The notes beneath the pieces are model-generated. The model was not told the DNA's origin and made no database searches. It saw only the letters and a list, made by a program, of their open reading frames with translations. Of a stretch of 48,522 nt of DNA, positions 1-9,807 are shown in pieces; position 1 is the first letter of the stretch; the number at the start of each line of letters is the position of its first letter. Position numbers and translations under genes: made by a program. Origin of the DNA: Patescibacteria group bacterium (GTDB lineage Bacteria > Patescibacteriota > Microgenomatia > UBA1400 > PJMF01); assembly GCA_018830045.1 (NCBI GenBank), contig JAHJTF010000021.1, positions 1 to 48,522 on the forward strand, given 5' to 3'.

Positions 1-91
1 GCTACCTGAGAAACTAAATTTCTTCGACTGACATGTTAAAGTGCAATGTTTTTTTAGTCTTGTGAAAAAACGCTCTGTTCTCTCTAAAACC

Positions 92-125
92 AAAAAACCC
101 CGCTAATTTTTATGCGAGGCTTTAA
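92..125 (-). terminator. Rho-independent terminator downstream of recJ and the 64-aa ORF
   Basis: Minus strand reads AAAGCCTCGC-ATAAAAATTA-GCGGGGTTTTTT: about 10-bp stem with G-T wobbles, followed by a T-run. Confidence 0.6.
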
Positions 126-277
126 AACATTTTTATAAGTATTACTTATACGCCCCGCATTGCCTTATTCCAAATAAGGTAAAGGAAATTAGAGCGGTGA
201 GCGTTCTTATAGTTACTCATAATTTTCATATTTTAGTTGATTGATACGAAATGTCAACTATTAATCTAATTAAATAA

Positions 278-472
278 TTAATCAGTTCTGAAACGATCTT
301 TTTTCTCTCTCCACCAAGCTTGACAAGCCGAACATTTCCCACCGAGAATATCTGTTTTTCCATTTCCTTGACACACCTTCCCTAGGGAGCAAGGATAAAA
401 TTTTTCTCCATTTAACACAACTGTTCCATCTCCTGCCCTGGCTTCAAGCTGTGATTCTCTTTTTTCATTCAT
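278..472 (-). CDS. Small Cys-containing (possible zinc-binding) protein, 64 aa
   Basis: ORF track; CSLGKVC...KCSAC; ATG overlaps the recJ stop as ATGA. Confidence 0.5.
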   Translation of the reverse strand: MNEKRESQLEARAGDGTVVLNGEKFYPCSLGKVCQGNGKTDILGGKCSACQAWWREKKDRFRTD

Positions 473-2118
473 ACGTTTAATTTAACATCTTTAACTCTAA
501 TTTGTATACTTTTTTTGCCATTCCATTTATTAAGCTCTAAAACTCCAGCTACGTCTATCTTGTCTCCAAGAGTAATTTTTTCTCTCAGGCTTCCCTTACG
601 CCAGAAAAGAAAATTAATTGGTGTAACTCCGTCGTCACCTTTGCCAACAATTTTCAAATGCTGGTTGTCAGCCCCCATAGTAAAAACCTGCAAAACCTCA
701 ACGTTTTTAAAACCCAGAATCGGCTCTTCATTGCCCTGCCCAAAGGGGGCAAACTCATTGATCATTTTCACTGTTTTTTCATTTATCAATAAAAAAGGAA
801 TTACCACTTCGACATTAATGCTTGGTTTCAGCAACTCCTTGTCAATTGTTTCTTTAGCTAGCTTCTTCAACCTTTCGATAACTCGGTCTAACTTACTAGC
901 TTCTAACCCAAACCCCGCGGCCATCGGATGCCCGCCTACATCTAACAAATCGTCCCTGACCTCTCTAATTAACTCCACGATATTTACTCCCGGGACACTT
1001 CTAGCAGAAGCTTTACCAATTCCATCACCAACACTAATAACAATCACTGGTTTATAGAATTGCTCCATTAACCTACCAGCAATTAACCCCACTACGCCTT
1101 CATGATATTTATCGCAATGAACAATAATAATGTGTTCTTGTTTCCAATTTTCAGATTGAGATAAGGCATGACCATACATTTCATATGTCATATCTTGACG
1201 GGCAATATTGGTTTCACTCAAAACTTGCGCTAGTTGCTCTGCTTTTGACTTATTGTTTGTTAATAGTAAACGCAATGCATCTAAGCTATGGCCTAATCTT
1301 CCCATGGCATTGATTCTGGGCGCTATGCCAAAACCAACAGATTGCGAATCAATGTTGTTTTGATCTAAACCGGCATGAGTCAACAAGGCTTTAAATCCGA
1401 CCCGTTTGGATTTCCTTAAAGCCTCTAGACCAAACTTTGCAAAACTTCTGTTTACATCTCGTAGAGGTACTTGATCAGCAATGGTAGCAATGGCAGTTAA
1501 GTCTAATTGCCAGTCCTTGGCTATTTGATACCCAGCTAATTTTAATATCTCTCTGGCAAACATCCAACTGACTGTCGCGCCACACAATTGGGTAGAGTGT
1601 ACTACGGCTACAGCTGAGGGTAATTTGTCTTCTGGTTGATGGTGATCAGTAATAATTAAATCAATCCCTGCATCTAGAACTCGTTGAGCTGATTTATGTG
1701 CCACAATACCGTTATCAACTGTGATGATTAAATCTGGCTTATTTTTTGCCAGTAAATCATCCAAGGCCTTATCTGATAAACCATAACCGTGCTTCTCACG
1801 CAAAGGGATGAAGGGAATGGCTTGACAGCCCATTTTATATAAAGCTTGCCATAAAATAGCGGTTGCACAGACTCCATCGGCATCATAGTCACCAAAAATT
1901 ACTACTTTTTCTTTTTTTTCTATGGCTTTTAAGATTCTTTTAATTGCTTTTTTCAGTTGACCAGCGTCCAGACCAACCTCTTGAATTGAAATTTCAGTAG
2001 GATTTAAAGGAGAGAAAAATAGCTCATCCTTCTTTTCTAAACCGCGAGTTTTGATTAAGATATTTCTTAATTCATTCTCGCTTTGGGGTATAGTAGACTC
2101 AAGGATATTCCAGCGCAT
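469..2118 (-). CDS. recJ: Single-stranded-DNA-specific exonuclease RecJ
   Basis: DHH family motifs: VVIFGDYDADGVCATAIL, DLIITDHHQP, GVVGLIAGRL, GGHPMAAGF. Confidence 0.95.
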   Translation of the reverse strand: MRWNILESTIPQSENELRNILIKTRGLEKKDELFFSPLNPTEISIQEVGLDAGQLKKAIKRILKAIEKKEKVVIFGDYDADGVCATAILWQALYKMGCQAIPFIPLREKHGYGLSDKALDDLLAKNKPDLIITVDNGIVAHKSAQRVLDAGIDLIITDHHQPEDKLPSAVAVVHSTQLCGATVSWMFAREILKLAGYQIAKDWQLDLTAIATIADQVPLRDVNRSFAKFGLEALRKSKRVGFKALLTHAGLDQNNIDSQSVGFGIAPRINAMGRLGHSLDALRLLLTNNKSKAEQLAQVLSETNIARQDMTYEMYGHALSQSENWKQEHIIIVHCDKYHEGVVGLIAGRLMEQFYKPVIVISVGDGIGKASARSVPGVNIVELIREVRDDLLDVGGHPMAAGFGLEASKLDRVIERLKKLAKETIDKELLKPSINVEVVIPFLLINEKTVKMINEFAPFGQGNEEPILGFKNVEVLQVFTMGADNQHLKIVGKGDDGVTPINFLFWRKGSLREKITLGDKIDVAGVLELNKWNGKKSIQIRVKDVKLNV

Positions 2119-2158
2119 CTGATATCAGTATAATAGAAAAACACATCTTAACATACTT

Positions 2159-3691
2159 ATGAAAATTCAAATTAGAGACGAAGTTACCTTTATCATTCAG
2201 GCCCTAGAGAAAGCGGGTTTTGAAGCTTTTCTCGTGGGCGGAGCCGTGCGAGACTTAATTTTAGCGCAGCAAAATAAGCTTGATCCCGATGAAGCAGTTA
2301 AAGACTATGATTTTGCTACCAATGCCACACCTGACGAAATTCAACAACTTTTCCCGGAAAGCTTTTATGAAAATGAGTTCGGCACCGTAGCAATTACTCA
2401 CCAAGAGCTACTTAAACAAATGGGAGTTCCTTCAGCTGAAAGTATCCTACCTAAACCACATCACCCGCCCAAAGACAGAATTATTGACTTAGTTCAAGCC
2501 ACCAAAATTCATAAATCTTTGGGAATTTCCAAAAAAATTGAACAAGAAAAAATCAAAACAGTTTGGTTGTCTGATTTTGAGATCACTACATATCGCTCAG
2601 GAGAGGTCTACGCTGACTTCCGCCGTCCAGACCCCACTAAATTAGTTTGGGGTAAAACTATTAATGAAGATCTTAAAAGAAGAGATTTCACCATCAACGC
2701 CATGGCTTTGAAATTTATTAAAAAAGATGAATACGAGCTCATCGACCCCTTTAAGGGCCTAGATGATCTAAACCAGCATTTTATTAAAACAGTTGGCGAT
2801 CCCACTCAAAGATTTAAAGAAGATGCTTTAAGGATGCTGAGAGCTGTACGTTTTGCGGTACAACTAAACATGCAGATTAGTGATCAAACTTTTGAAGCCA
2901 TTATTAATCATGGGCAGTTAATAACTAAAATTAGCTGGGAGAGAATTAGCGACGAATTTTTAAAAATTTTAGCCAGCCAATATCCTGCCGAAGGAATTAA
3001 ATTACTGGATGAATCAGGATTATTACAATTTGTCTTACCTGAAATTTTACAGGGAAAAGCGGTCTCGCAGGGCGGCCATCATACCACTGACGTTTGGACT
3101 CACAGTCTGGATTCAATCAAAGAGTGCCCCAACCCCGATCCCATTGTCAGACTAGCAACCCTTCTTCATGATGTGGCCAAGCCACAAACATTTGAAATCA
3201 GGAATGACAAAATCACTTTTTATAATCATGAAATTATTGGCTCGCGGATGGCTGATACGATTGCTAAGCGCTTCAAACTTCCCAATGCCCAAAGAAAGCA
3301 GTTATTTACTCTAGTTAGATATCACATGTTTTATTATCAACCCCATCACACTGATGCGGCCATTAGGCGTTTCATGCGCAAGGTTGGTTTAGAAAATATC
3401 GACGAAATTTTAGATCTACGAGAAGCAGATCGCTTGGGTAGTGGAGCCAGGAAAACCAGCTGGCGATTAGAAGAAATGAAACAACGGATGGTTGAGCAAC
3501 TTAACCAACCCATGGAAGTAACTGATTTAGACATTAATGGCTATGATTTGATGAAAGAATTCGCTCTCAAATCAGGACCCTGGATAGGTGAAGTTCTAAA
3601 CAAACTTTTAGAAAAAGTTTTGGACGAACCCGAACTAAACAAAAAGGATGAATTAATGACTTTGGCTAAAGAGCTGATTAAACAAAATTAA
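2159..3691 (+). CDS. cca: CCA tRNA nucleotidyltransferase / poly(A) polymerase family with HD domain
   Basis: FLVGGAVRDLIL, KDYDFATNATPDE, RRDFTINAMAL, LATLLHDVAKP. Confidence 0.93.
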   Translation: MKIQIRDEVTFIIQALEKAGFEAFLVGGAVRDLILAQQNKLDPDEAVKDYDFATNATPDEIQQLFPESFYENEFGTVAITHQELLKQMGVPSAESILPKPHHPPKDRIIDLVQATKIHKSLGISKKIEQEKIKTVWLSDFEITTYRSGEVYADFRRPDPTKLVWGKTINEDLKRRDFTINAMALKFIKKDEYELIDPFKGLDDLNQHFIKTVGDPTQRFKEDALRMLRAVRFAVQLNMQISDQTFEAIINHGQLITKISWERISDEFLKILASQYPAEGIKLLDESGLLQFVLPEILQGKAVSQGGHHTTDVWTHSLDSIKECPNPDPIVRLATLLHDVAKPQTFEIRNDKITFYNHEIIGSRMADTIAKRFKLPNAQRKQLFTLVRYHMFYYQPHHTDAAIRRFMRKVGLENIDEILDLREADRLGSGARKTSWRLEEMKQRMVEQLNQPMEVTDLDINGYDLMKEFALKSGPWIGEVLNKLLEKVLDEPELNKKDELMTLAKELIKQN

Positions 3692-4583
3692 CCCTTTTTT
3701 TCTTTTTGATAAATGTCTCCGCATCTTCCCACAGAAGTAAAAATGGGGCTGCGGTAAAAGTAGAAGAATATGTGCCGGTAACAGCACCGATTAAAAGAGC
3801 AATGGCAAACCAACGAATTGTTTCTCCGCCCAACATCGCCAAAGCAGCCAGCATGATGACAATGGTAACTGAGTTATTAATCGAACGACTCAAAGTTTCA
3901 GTCACTGCAATGTTGATTAATGATACTAAAGAATACTTAGAGTATTTCCCACGTAATTCCCGAATACGATCATAAACCACAATGGTATCGTGAACAGAAA
4001 ACGACAAAGTGGTAAGTAGAGCCGTCACGTACAACATATCAACTTCAATCCCATAGAAATACCCCAATAAACTGAACACGCCTAATAAAACTAAAGAGTC
4101 ATGAAGCATGGCTAAAATTGCGCTTACCCCATACTTTAATTCATTAAACTGGACCCACACATAAATCGTAATTAATCCTGCCGCTATGATTACCCCGGTT
4201 AGAGTTTTTGTCAGTAACTCTTTCCCCAGTGAAGGTCCAACTGTTTCGAAACGTTTTTCTTCTACCGTTCCATAATCATTACTTAAGACTTTTAAAATTA
4301 AATTCTTTTGCTCATTATCTAAATGCTTGCCACGTAAAATAATCTGATTTTCTCCAGATTGTACAATGGCATCTAGTTCATAAATTTGACTTAAATTTTC
4401 TTTTAAACTTGAAAGACCCAAATTAGTTTCTTGACCAATCTGAGTAAACTGAACTTCCAATAAACTCCCGCCTGTAAAATCTATGGCTGGCTTCATCCCA
4501 AACAAAACCAATGAAATTGCTCCGGGAATAATCACAAGTAGTGAGATTGCAAAATAAAGCCAACGCCACTTCATGAAGTTCAT
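3678..4583 (-). CDS. secF: Protein translocase subunit SecF
   Basis: DFTGGSLLEV, SVHDTIVVYDRIRE; adjacent to secD. Confidence 0.95.
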   Translation of the reverse strand: MNFMKWRWLYFAISLLVIIPGAISLVLFGMKPAIDFTGGSLLEVQFTQIGQETNLGLSSLKENLSQIYELDAIVQSGENQIILRGKHLDNEQKNLILKVLSNDYGTVEEKRFETVGPSLGKELLTKTLTGVIIAAGLITIYVWVQFNELKYGVSAILAMLHDSLVLLGVFSLLGYFYGIEVDMLYVTALLTTLSFSVHDTIVVYDRIRELRGKYSKYSLVSLINIAVTETLSRSINNSVTIVIMLAALAMLGGETIRWFAIALLIGAVTGTYSSTFTAAPFLLLWEDAETFIKKKKRVNFV

Positions 4584-5953
4584 CTTTGACCTCGCTGTTC
4601 TTTTAAAAATAGCCGCATAAATGTTCTAGTAACCACCACCCCAGTAAACAATCCCAACAAAACTCCAATTAATAAAGTTATCCCAAAACCCTTCACCATC
4701 CCACTAGTATTTAAAAAACTAAAATCAAGCGGATTAATTAATATCAACGCGGTCATAATCGTGGCAATATTGGCATCTTTGATACTATCCCAAGCTCGAC
4801 CAAAACCCAACTCCATGGCTCTTCTCCATGGTTTATCCAACCGCAGTTCTTCCTTCATTCTTTCAAAGATTAAAATATTTGCATCAACGGCCATACCTAT
4901 AGTCAATAGCATCCCGGCAATCCCGGGTAAAGTCAAAGTCACACCGATAACTTTGTAAATTGCGATTGTTAAAATTCCATAAATTATCAAGGCCAAATCT
5001 GCGATTAGGCCCTTCCAGCCATAAAGCATGATCATAAATGCCATCACCAAACCAATTCCAATCGCTCCAGCCTTAACACTCTGTTCCACTGCCGCTTGCC
5101 CCAAACTTGCCCCCAGTTGACGCTGTTCAATAACCTCGATTGGAACTGGCAAAGCTCCAGCATTCAGTTGAATTGCAGTTTGTTTAGCCCCTTCTAAATC
5201 AAAGCCGCCAGTCATAACAGCTCGTCCATCTAAAATTGGAGTATTAATTCTAGGCATAGCAATGGGTAAATCGTCTAAAAATATCGCCAAAACTTCACCC
5301 ACATTTTGTTGGGTTAACTCACCAAATATCTTTTTACCTTCGTCATCAAATTCCAAAGCAATAACCGGCTCGTTAGTTTGCTGATCAAACTGTACTATTG
5401 CTCTTTTAAGCTGTTTGCCGGTCAAATTAGTGCGTTCAAATTGATTGAAAAAAGCAATGGCTGAATAAGTAGCCTCTGAGGTAACTAAATCTGGATTTTG
5501 CAACCTAAAATCTAGCAACGCAGTTGTGCCAACTAACTGCAAAGCTTGATCTGGATCACTTACTCCAGGAAGATCCACTAATAAGCGATACTCTTCTCCC
5601 ATTTTAGCAGTAGTAACCGTTGGCTCATTAATGCCATATAAATCAACCCTTCTCAAAATTACTTCTTTAGCGCTCTCGATAGCCGTTTCTTTATCTTCAG
5701 TTGCAATTTCAGCCGTATCTGCTTGTAGTACCACCTGCATGCCGCCCTGGATATCTAAGCCTTTTTTGAGTTTAAATTCTTTATGAACCCGCTTACCAAA
5801 AATAGTCACATCTAAAGGTGGCACAAAAATTTCTTGATTAATTTGTTTGCCGAATAAATTTAGGTTTACCGGGATACTACTAGGTAAAGAAATATACAAA
5901 GAAATAACTGTCAAAACTGTAATAAAAATAAAAATCTGCAAATTACGCCGCAT
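4580..5953 (-). CDS. secD: Protein translocase subunit SecD
   Basis: KKGLDIQGGMQVVL, GMAVDANILIFERMKEEL. Confidence 0.96.
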   Translation of the reverse strand: MRRNLQIFIFITVLTVISLYISLPSSIPVNLNLFGKQINQEIFVPPLDVTIFGKRVHKEFKLKKGLDIQGGMQVVLQADTAEIATEDKETAIESAKEVILRRVDLYGINEPTVTTAKMGEEYRLLVDLPGVSDPDQALQLVGTTALLDFRLQNPDLVTSEATYSAIAFFNQFERTNLTGKQLKRAIVQFDQQTNEPVIALEFDDEGKKIFGELTQQNVGEVLAIFLDDLPIAMPRINTPILDGRAVMTGGFDLEGAKQTAIQLNAGALPVPIEVIEQRQLGASLGQAAVEQSVKAGAIGIGLVMAFMIMLYGWKGLIADLALIIYGILTIAIYKVIGVTLTLPGIAGMLLTIGMAVDANILIFERMKEELRLDKPWRRAMELGFGRAWDSIKDANIATIMTALILINPLDFSFLNTSGMVKGFGITLLIGVLLGLFTGVVVTRTFMRLFLKEQRGQR

Positions 5954-5974
5954 ATTACTATCTAATTTTTATGA

Positions 5975-6577
5975 TTACGCTAATCCAAGAATTTGACGAT
6001 CAACAAAATCATCTTCATTTCCAATCACCATTACCCGATTGGCATATAAAATATCCATGGTGAAAGGATCGCGACGAGTTTTTCTAAAATCAAACTCTTT
6101 CTTTTCAAAAACTGCAACCCTAATCTCACGCTCTAACCGAGCTTCTTCTTCTTTAATTAAAGCTTCTAGCTCGGGCAAAACAACATCTCCAATAATTAAC
6201 ACATCGATCTCATTTTGACGAGGCGCCAAGCCTCGCACAAATCGACCAGAAAACATCACAAACTCAAGTGTTCCTAGTTTACGACGCAGTTTCCTAATCT
6301 TTTTACCCAAACCACTACTTTTAGCCACCATTTGGTGGATTTCTTGAAAATATAGATAGCGTTTGTTAAGGAAATAGTAGAGGCGATTGCCACGCTGTTC
6401 GCTCTTAAGTAATCCATAACCAAGCATTTTATCTAATTCTCGTCTAACAGCGTTAATTTCCTCATTAATTTCTCTGGTGATCTGTCTGACGTAATACATT
6501 TCCTCAGAGTTAATAAAGAACAACTTAATCATCTTCACTCGAACACGTGAAATCATGAAATCTTTTAGTGAAGTCAT
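5975..6577 (-). CDS. Winged-HTH transcriptional regulator with C-terminal nucleotidyltransferase-like region
   Basis: N-terminal HTH (YYVRQITREINEEINAVRRELDKMLGYGLL); C-terminal FSGRFVRGLAPRQNEIDVLIIGD. Confidence 0.6.
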   Translation of the reverse strand: MTSLKDFMISRVRVKMIKLFFINSEEMYYVRQITREINEEINAVRRELDKMLGYGLLKSEQRGNRLYYFLNKRYLYFQEIHQMVAKSSGLGKKIRKLRRKLGTLEFVMFSGRFVRGLAPRQNEIDVLIIGDVVLPELEALIKEEEARLEREIRVAVFEKKEFDFRKTRRDPFTMDILYANRVMVIGNEDDFVDRQILGLA

Positions 6578-6658
6578 AGTATTCCTATCATAAACAATCT
6601 GTACTCAAATTGTAGGTGAGAGCAGCCCAGGTTTCAAGCAGAAGCTAGTATTTAGAAG

Positions 6659-7861
6659 CTAATATTCTGCTTTGGTTGTTTTGTTGACCACAGAAATCCA
6701 AGTTAAGCCCCTGGCAAAAAGTAGTTGCTTGCCACGCTCATCCACAAATTGGAGCTCATCGGTACGAGTTTTTTTAGTCCAAGTGGCTTTTATTACATCA
6801 CCATTTTTAAATATTAAAGCATCTCCAGTCCCAGTTGTCCCATAAAGCATGTGTTGCTTCTCATTAAGTGGGCCTTTTTCAGTGGTGAGTAATACAATCA
6901 CATTGCTAGCTTTAATTTGCTCATTCGTATTTAGATCAATATGATCCTCGCCACCCATCTTACGCTTATAACTATTGCTCTCTGCATCATATTCCCATTC
7001 TACAAAGTAGTCACTGTATCCACTCCAAAATTCATATGATATCTTAGTCACACTGCCTGCTTCTGGCTGACTGTCCTGATATTTCCAGGGTTTAAAATCC
7101 TTTTGCCAATCTTCTCCTCCCACAACCTTACGTCCCACTTTTCTTTCTGGAGAGACATTAGTCCACTCTCTTTTTTTAGCTACATCCCATAATTTTTCAG
7201 TACTACTGACCATAGTGTGTTCAGTAGCAATTTCCCGACCTTCCAAACGATTATAATCACGAACAAAAGTGGGATAACCAATAGAAAATTGATTAAGATC
7301 ATTCTCACCCACCCAGCCATAATTAGCTAATTGACCTAAGGCATCAGTTGGCCCAGATAAATTGGCTCCACCCACATGAGCATAGAGTGGTTGATTAAAA
7401 CCAGAAGCCCAATCAATAAAGTAGGTTCGAGCTGAGCGAATTGGAGCCAGGATAGTATCATACTTTTGCACCCCACAATAAAATAAGCCCATAAAACGAG
7501 TTATTCCCCCCTCAGCAATGACTTCAAACACAATGTCTGCATCAGAAAGACCAGATTGAGGACGAGACTGGACATGATTTTCAATCATCACCGCTAAAGG
7601 ACGTTTTTTCTCCCAAGCGTCACGTTCAGTTTTAGTGTAATATTTCCCACTTAAAGGACAAGCTTGGTCTTGTTTTTCATTAGGATCAATATCTAGTAAT
7701 TTACTCAATAAAGTTCTGTTATCTTCCACACTACTAACATTTTCCGCCGCCGTGGTAGCAGCGTTCAGGGTTCTTTTCCCAAAATAACTAAAAACTCCAA
7801 AGGAAACGACCGATGCTGTGATGTATAAACCTAAAACGAGTAATAAAGCAGGTTTCTTCAT
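6659..7861 (-). CDS. DUF3048 (YerB-like) secreted protein
   Basis: PLAVMIENHVQSRPQSGLSDADIVFEVIAEGGITRFMGLFY, APIRSARTYFIDWA; N-terminal TM/signal. Confidence 0.85.
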   Translation of the reverse strand: MKKPALLLVLGLYITASVVSFGVFSYFGKRTLNAATTAAENVSSVEDNRTLLSKLLDIDPNEKQDQACPLSGKYYTKTERDAWEKKRPLAVMIENHVQSRPQSGLSDADIVFEVIAEGGITRFMGLFYCGVQKYDTILAPIRSARTYFIDWASGFNQPLYAHVGGANLSGPTDALGQLANYGWVGENDLNQFSIGYPTFVRDYNRLEGREIATEHTMVSSTEKLWDVAKKREWTNVSPERKVGRKVVGGEDWQKDFKPWKYQDSQPEAGSVTKISYEFWSGYSDYFVEWEYDAESNSYKRKMGGEDHIDLNTNEQIKASNVIVLLTTEKGPLNEKQHMLYGTTGTGDALIFKNGDVIKATWTKKTRTDELQFVDERGKQLLFARGLTWISVVNKTTKAEY

Positions 7862-7896
7862 ATATTATTTCCTTTTTTCCAATGCTACATGTTGTA

Positions 7897-8109
7897 TCAA
7901 AGCTTGAAATATAACGCAACTAGTACCCCAATTACTACTATAGAGGCAATTAAAGTTCTTGTCAGATCTTTAATTATTAGTTTTGTATCATAATGCATCA
8001 AGTCAACTGTTTCAGCTCTAACGACCGATAGCCCGCTGTTACTTCTTTTTTTATTCCCTCGTTGAGATCGGGCTTTGATGTGATCTTTTTTTGTTCTTCG
8101 AGCAGTCAT
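7897..8109 (-). CDS. Small basic single-TM protein
   Basis: ORF between rseP and the DUF3048 gene; basic N-terminus and one C-terminal TM. Confidence 0.5.
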   Translation of the reverse strand: MTARRTKKDHIKARSQRGNKKRSNSGLSVVRAETVDLMHYDTKLIIKDLTRTLIASIVVIGVLVALYFKL

Positions 8110-8110
8110 A

Positions 8111-9199
8111 TTAAATAAAAATTCTCACTACATCTCTAATGGTAACTAAGATTAATAAACTCAGCAAGAAGATGTATCCCGCATAGTTGAAATACTGTTC
8201 TATTTTTTCAATTCTTTTTCTGCCAGTTATTCTTTCAATTAAGATAAAAACTGCTCGTCCACCATCCAGAGCTGGAATTGGCAAAATATTTAAAATCGCC
8301 AAATTTATTGATAACATTCCGCTAAAACTCAGGACTGCTAGAAAACCTTCGGCAAAGATTTTCCCACTGGTAGCTTGATGCACTATTCCCACGGGACCAG
8401 CAATATCCTCTGGAACTTGCCCTAAAGTAACCAAATTAATCAAAAGATCGCCTAAACCATTTAAGATCATGCCGCCTAACCAAAAAGCCTGAATTATGCC
8501 ATACCAAATACCCCTAAAAGGCATTTCGTACCAGGGGTAATGTAAATAGACGCTGGGCTGAAATATCACTCCCAGAGAGCCTTGCCCCTGAGGAGTTTCT
8601 TCGGGACTGCGTAAATATGCAAAATATTCTTGTTTTTCTTCTTCGCACCCTAGCTGATCGCACTGTCCACTAGTCACAATGATGACGGTTTCTCCCTGTT
8701 TTGCTGTAATTTCATCAATAACCTCTTGGGTAGTTGGGGTTGCGATAAACTCATCATTTACTTTCAAGCCCAAGATATTAACATTAGCAGGAATACCCGC
8801 TGTTGCTGCAGGAGAATTGGGAGAAATCTCAGCTAACCGAGGTTCCTTGAGAGGAGTGGGAATTCCTAAAATTGAAAATACCAAAGAAAAAGCCAGCACT
8901 CCAAACAAAAAATTAACACTAGCCCCAGCTAATATCACTCCGAGGCGTTGATTGATAGAAAACTGGTGGAAAGCACCTAATTTTTCTTCTTCACCTCTGA
9001 TCCTAACAAAGCCTCCAAAAGGAATCCAATTCAAAGAAAAAACTGTCTCTCTCCATTTAAAAATTTTAGCAGCTAGTGGTGGGTACCCCAAACCAAATTC
9101 TTCTACTTTCATGCCCACTTTTTTGGCTGCAAAAAAATGACCCAGTTCATGAATAATGACTAAAGTTGACAAGATTAAAATAAAAATAATTATCGACAT
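8111..9199 (-). CDS. rseP: RIP metalloprotease (RseP/M50, site-2 protease)
   Basis: HELGHFFAAKKVGMKVEEFGLGYPP, PDZ region, ILNILPIPALDGGR. Confidence 0.93.
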   Translation of the reverse strand: MSIIIFILILSTLVIIHELGHFFAAKKVGMKVEEFGLGYPPLAAKIFKWRETVFSLNWIPFGGFVRIRGEEEKLGAFHQFSINQRLGVILAGASVNFLFGVLAFSLVFSILGIPTPLKEPRLAEISPNSPAATAGIPANVNILGLKVNDEFIATPTTQEVIDEITAKQGETVIIVTSGQCDQLGCEEEKQEYFAYLRSPEETPQGQGSLGVIFQPSVYLHYPWYEMPFRGIWYGIIQAFWLGGMILNGLGDLLINLVTLGQVPEDIAGPVGIVHQATSGKIFAEGFLAVLSFSGMLSINLAILNILPIPALDGGRAVFILIERITGRKRIEKIEQYFNYAGYIFLLSLLILVTIRDVVRIFI

Positions 9200-9214
9200 G
9201 AATAAATATCAGAG

Positions 9215-9775
9215 CTAAAGTGTCATTAACTCATTTTCTTTATTTTCAGCCATTTTTTCTAATTTATCTATATATTTTTGAGTAGCTTCATTTAGTTTTT
9301 TCAGATCATTGTGAATATCATCTTCACTCACATTAGCCTCGCCTTTTTGTTGCTCGATCTCTTGCTTGACATCTGAACGAATAGACCTCAGCATGACCCG
9401 GCCACTCTCCACTTTTTGATGTAAGAGCCTGACCATTTCTTTACGTCGTTCTTCTGTTAAGGGCGGCACCTGGATGCGAATGATATTTCCATCCACCACT
9501 GGATTAAAATTAAGACCAGACTTGGCAATGGCTTTTTCAATTGATTCCAAGATTGAGGTATCCCAGGGTTTAATCATTAGCAAACTGGGGTCAGGAGCTG
9601 AAACACTTGCTAGTTCGTGAATTTTCATTTCACTTCCATATGCCTCCACCGTGACCGGATCCAACATCTGAACAGAGGCTTTGCCTGTTCTTAAAGTAGC
9701 GAGATCCTTTGTCACATGCTCAATGGCTTTGATAGCTAATTCATCAAAAATGGAAAACTGAAATGACATATACAC
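9215..9775 (-). CDS. frr: Ribosome recycling factor; start GTG 9775 or ATG 9769
   Basis: DLATLRTGKASVQMLDPVTVEAYGSEMKIHELASVSAPDPSLLMIKPWD; VPPLTEERRKEMV. Confidence 0.97.
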   Translation of the reverse strand: MYMSFQFSIFDELAIKAIEHVTKDLATLRTGKASVQMLDPVTVEAYGSEMKIHELASVSAPDPSLLMIKPWDTSILESIEKAIAKSGLNFNPVVDGNIIRIQVPPLTEERRKEMVRLLHQKVESGRVMLRSIRSDVKQEIEQQKGEANVSEDDIHNDLKKLNEATQKYIDKLEKMAENKENELMTL

Positions 9776-9807
9776 AGATTATACTATATTTTGTATACTA
9801 ACAAAGT

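Noticed and set aside
515-1057. 180-aa plus-strand ORF opposite recJ
   Set aside because: Antisense of a confidently identified gene; composition is a shadow translation
7897-8109. SecE assignment for the 70-aa basic TM protein
   Set aside because: Single C-terminal TM and basic N-terminus are suggestive only; no SecE signature, and the neighbours are not nusG/ribosomal proteins
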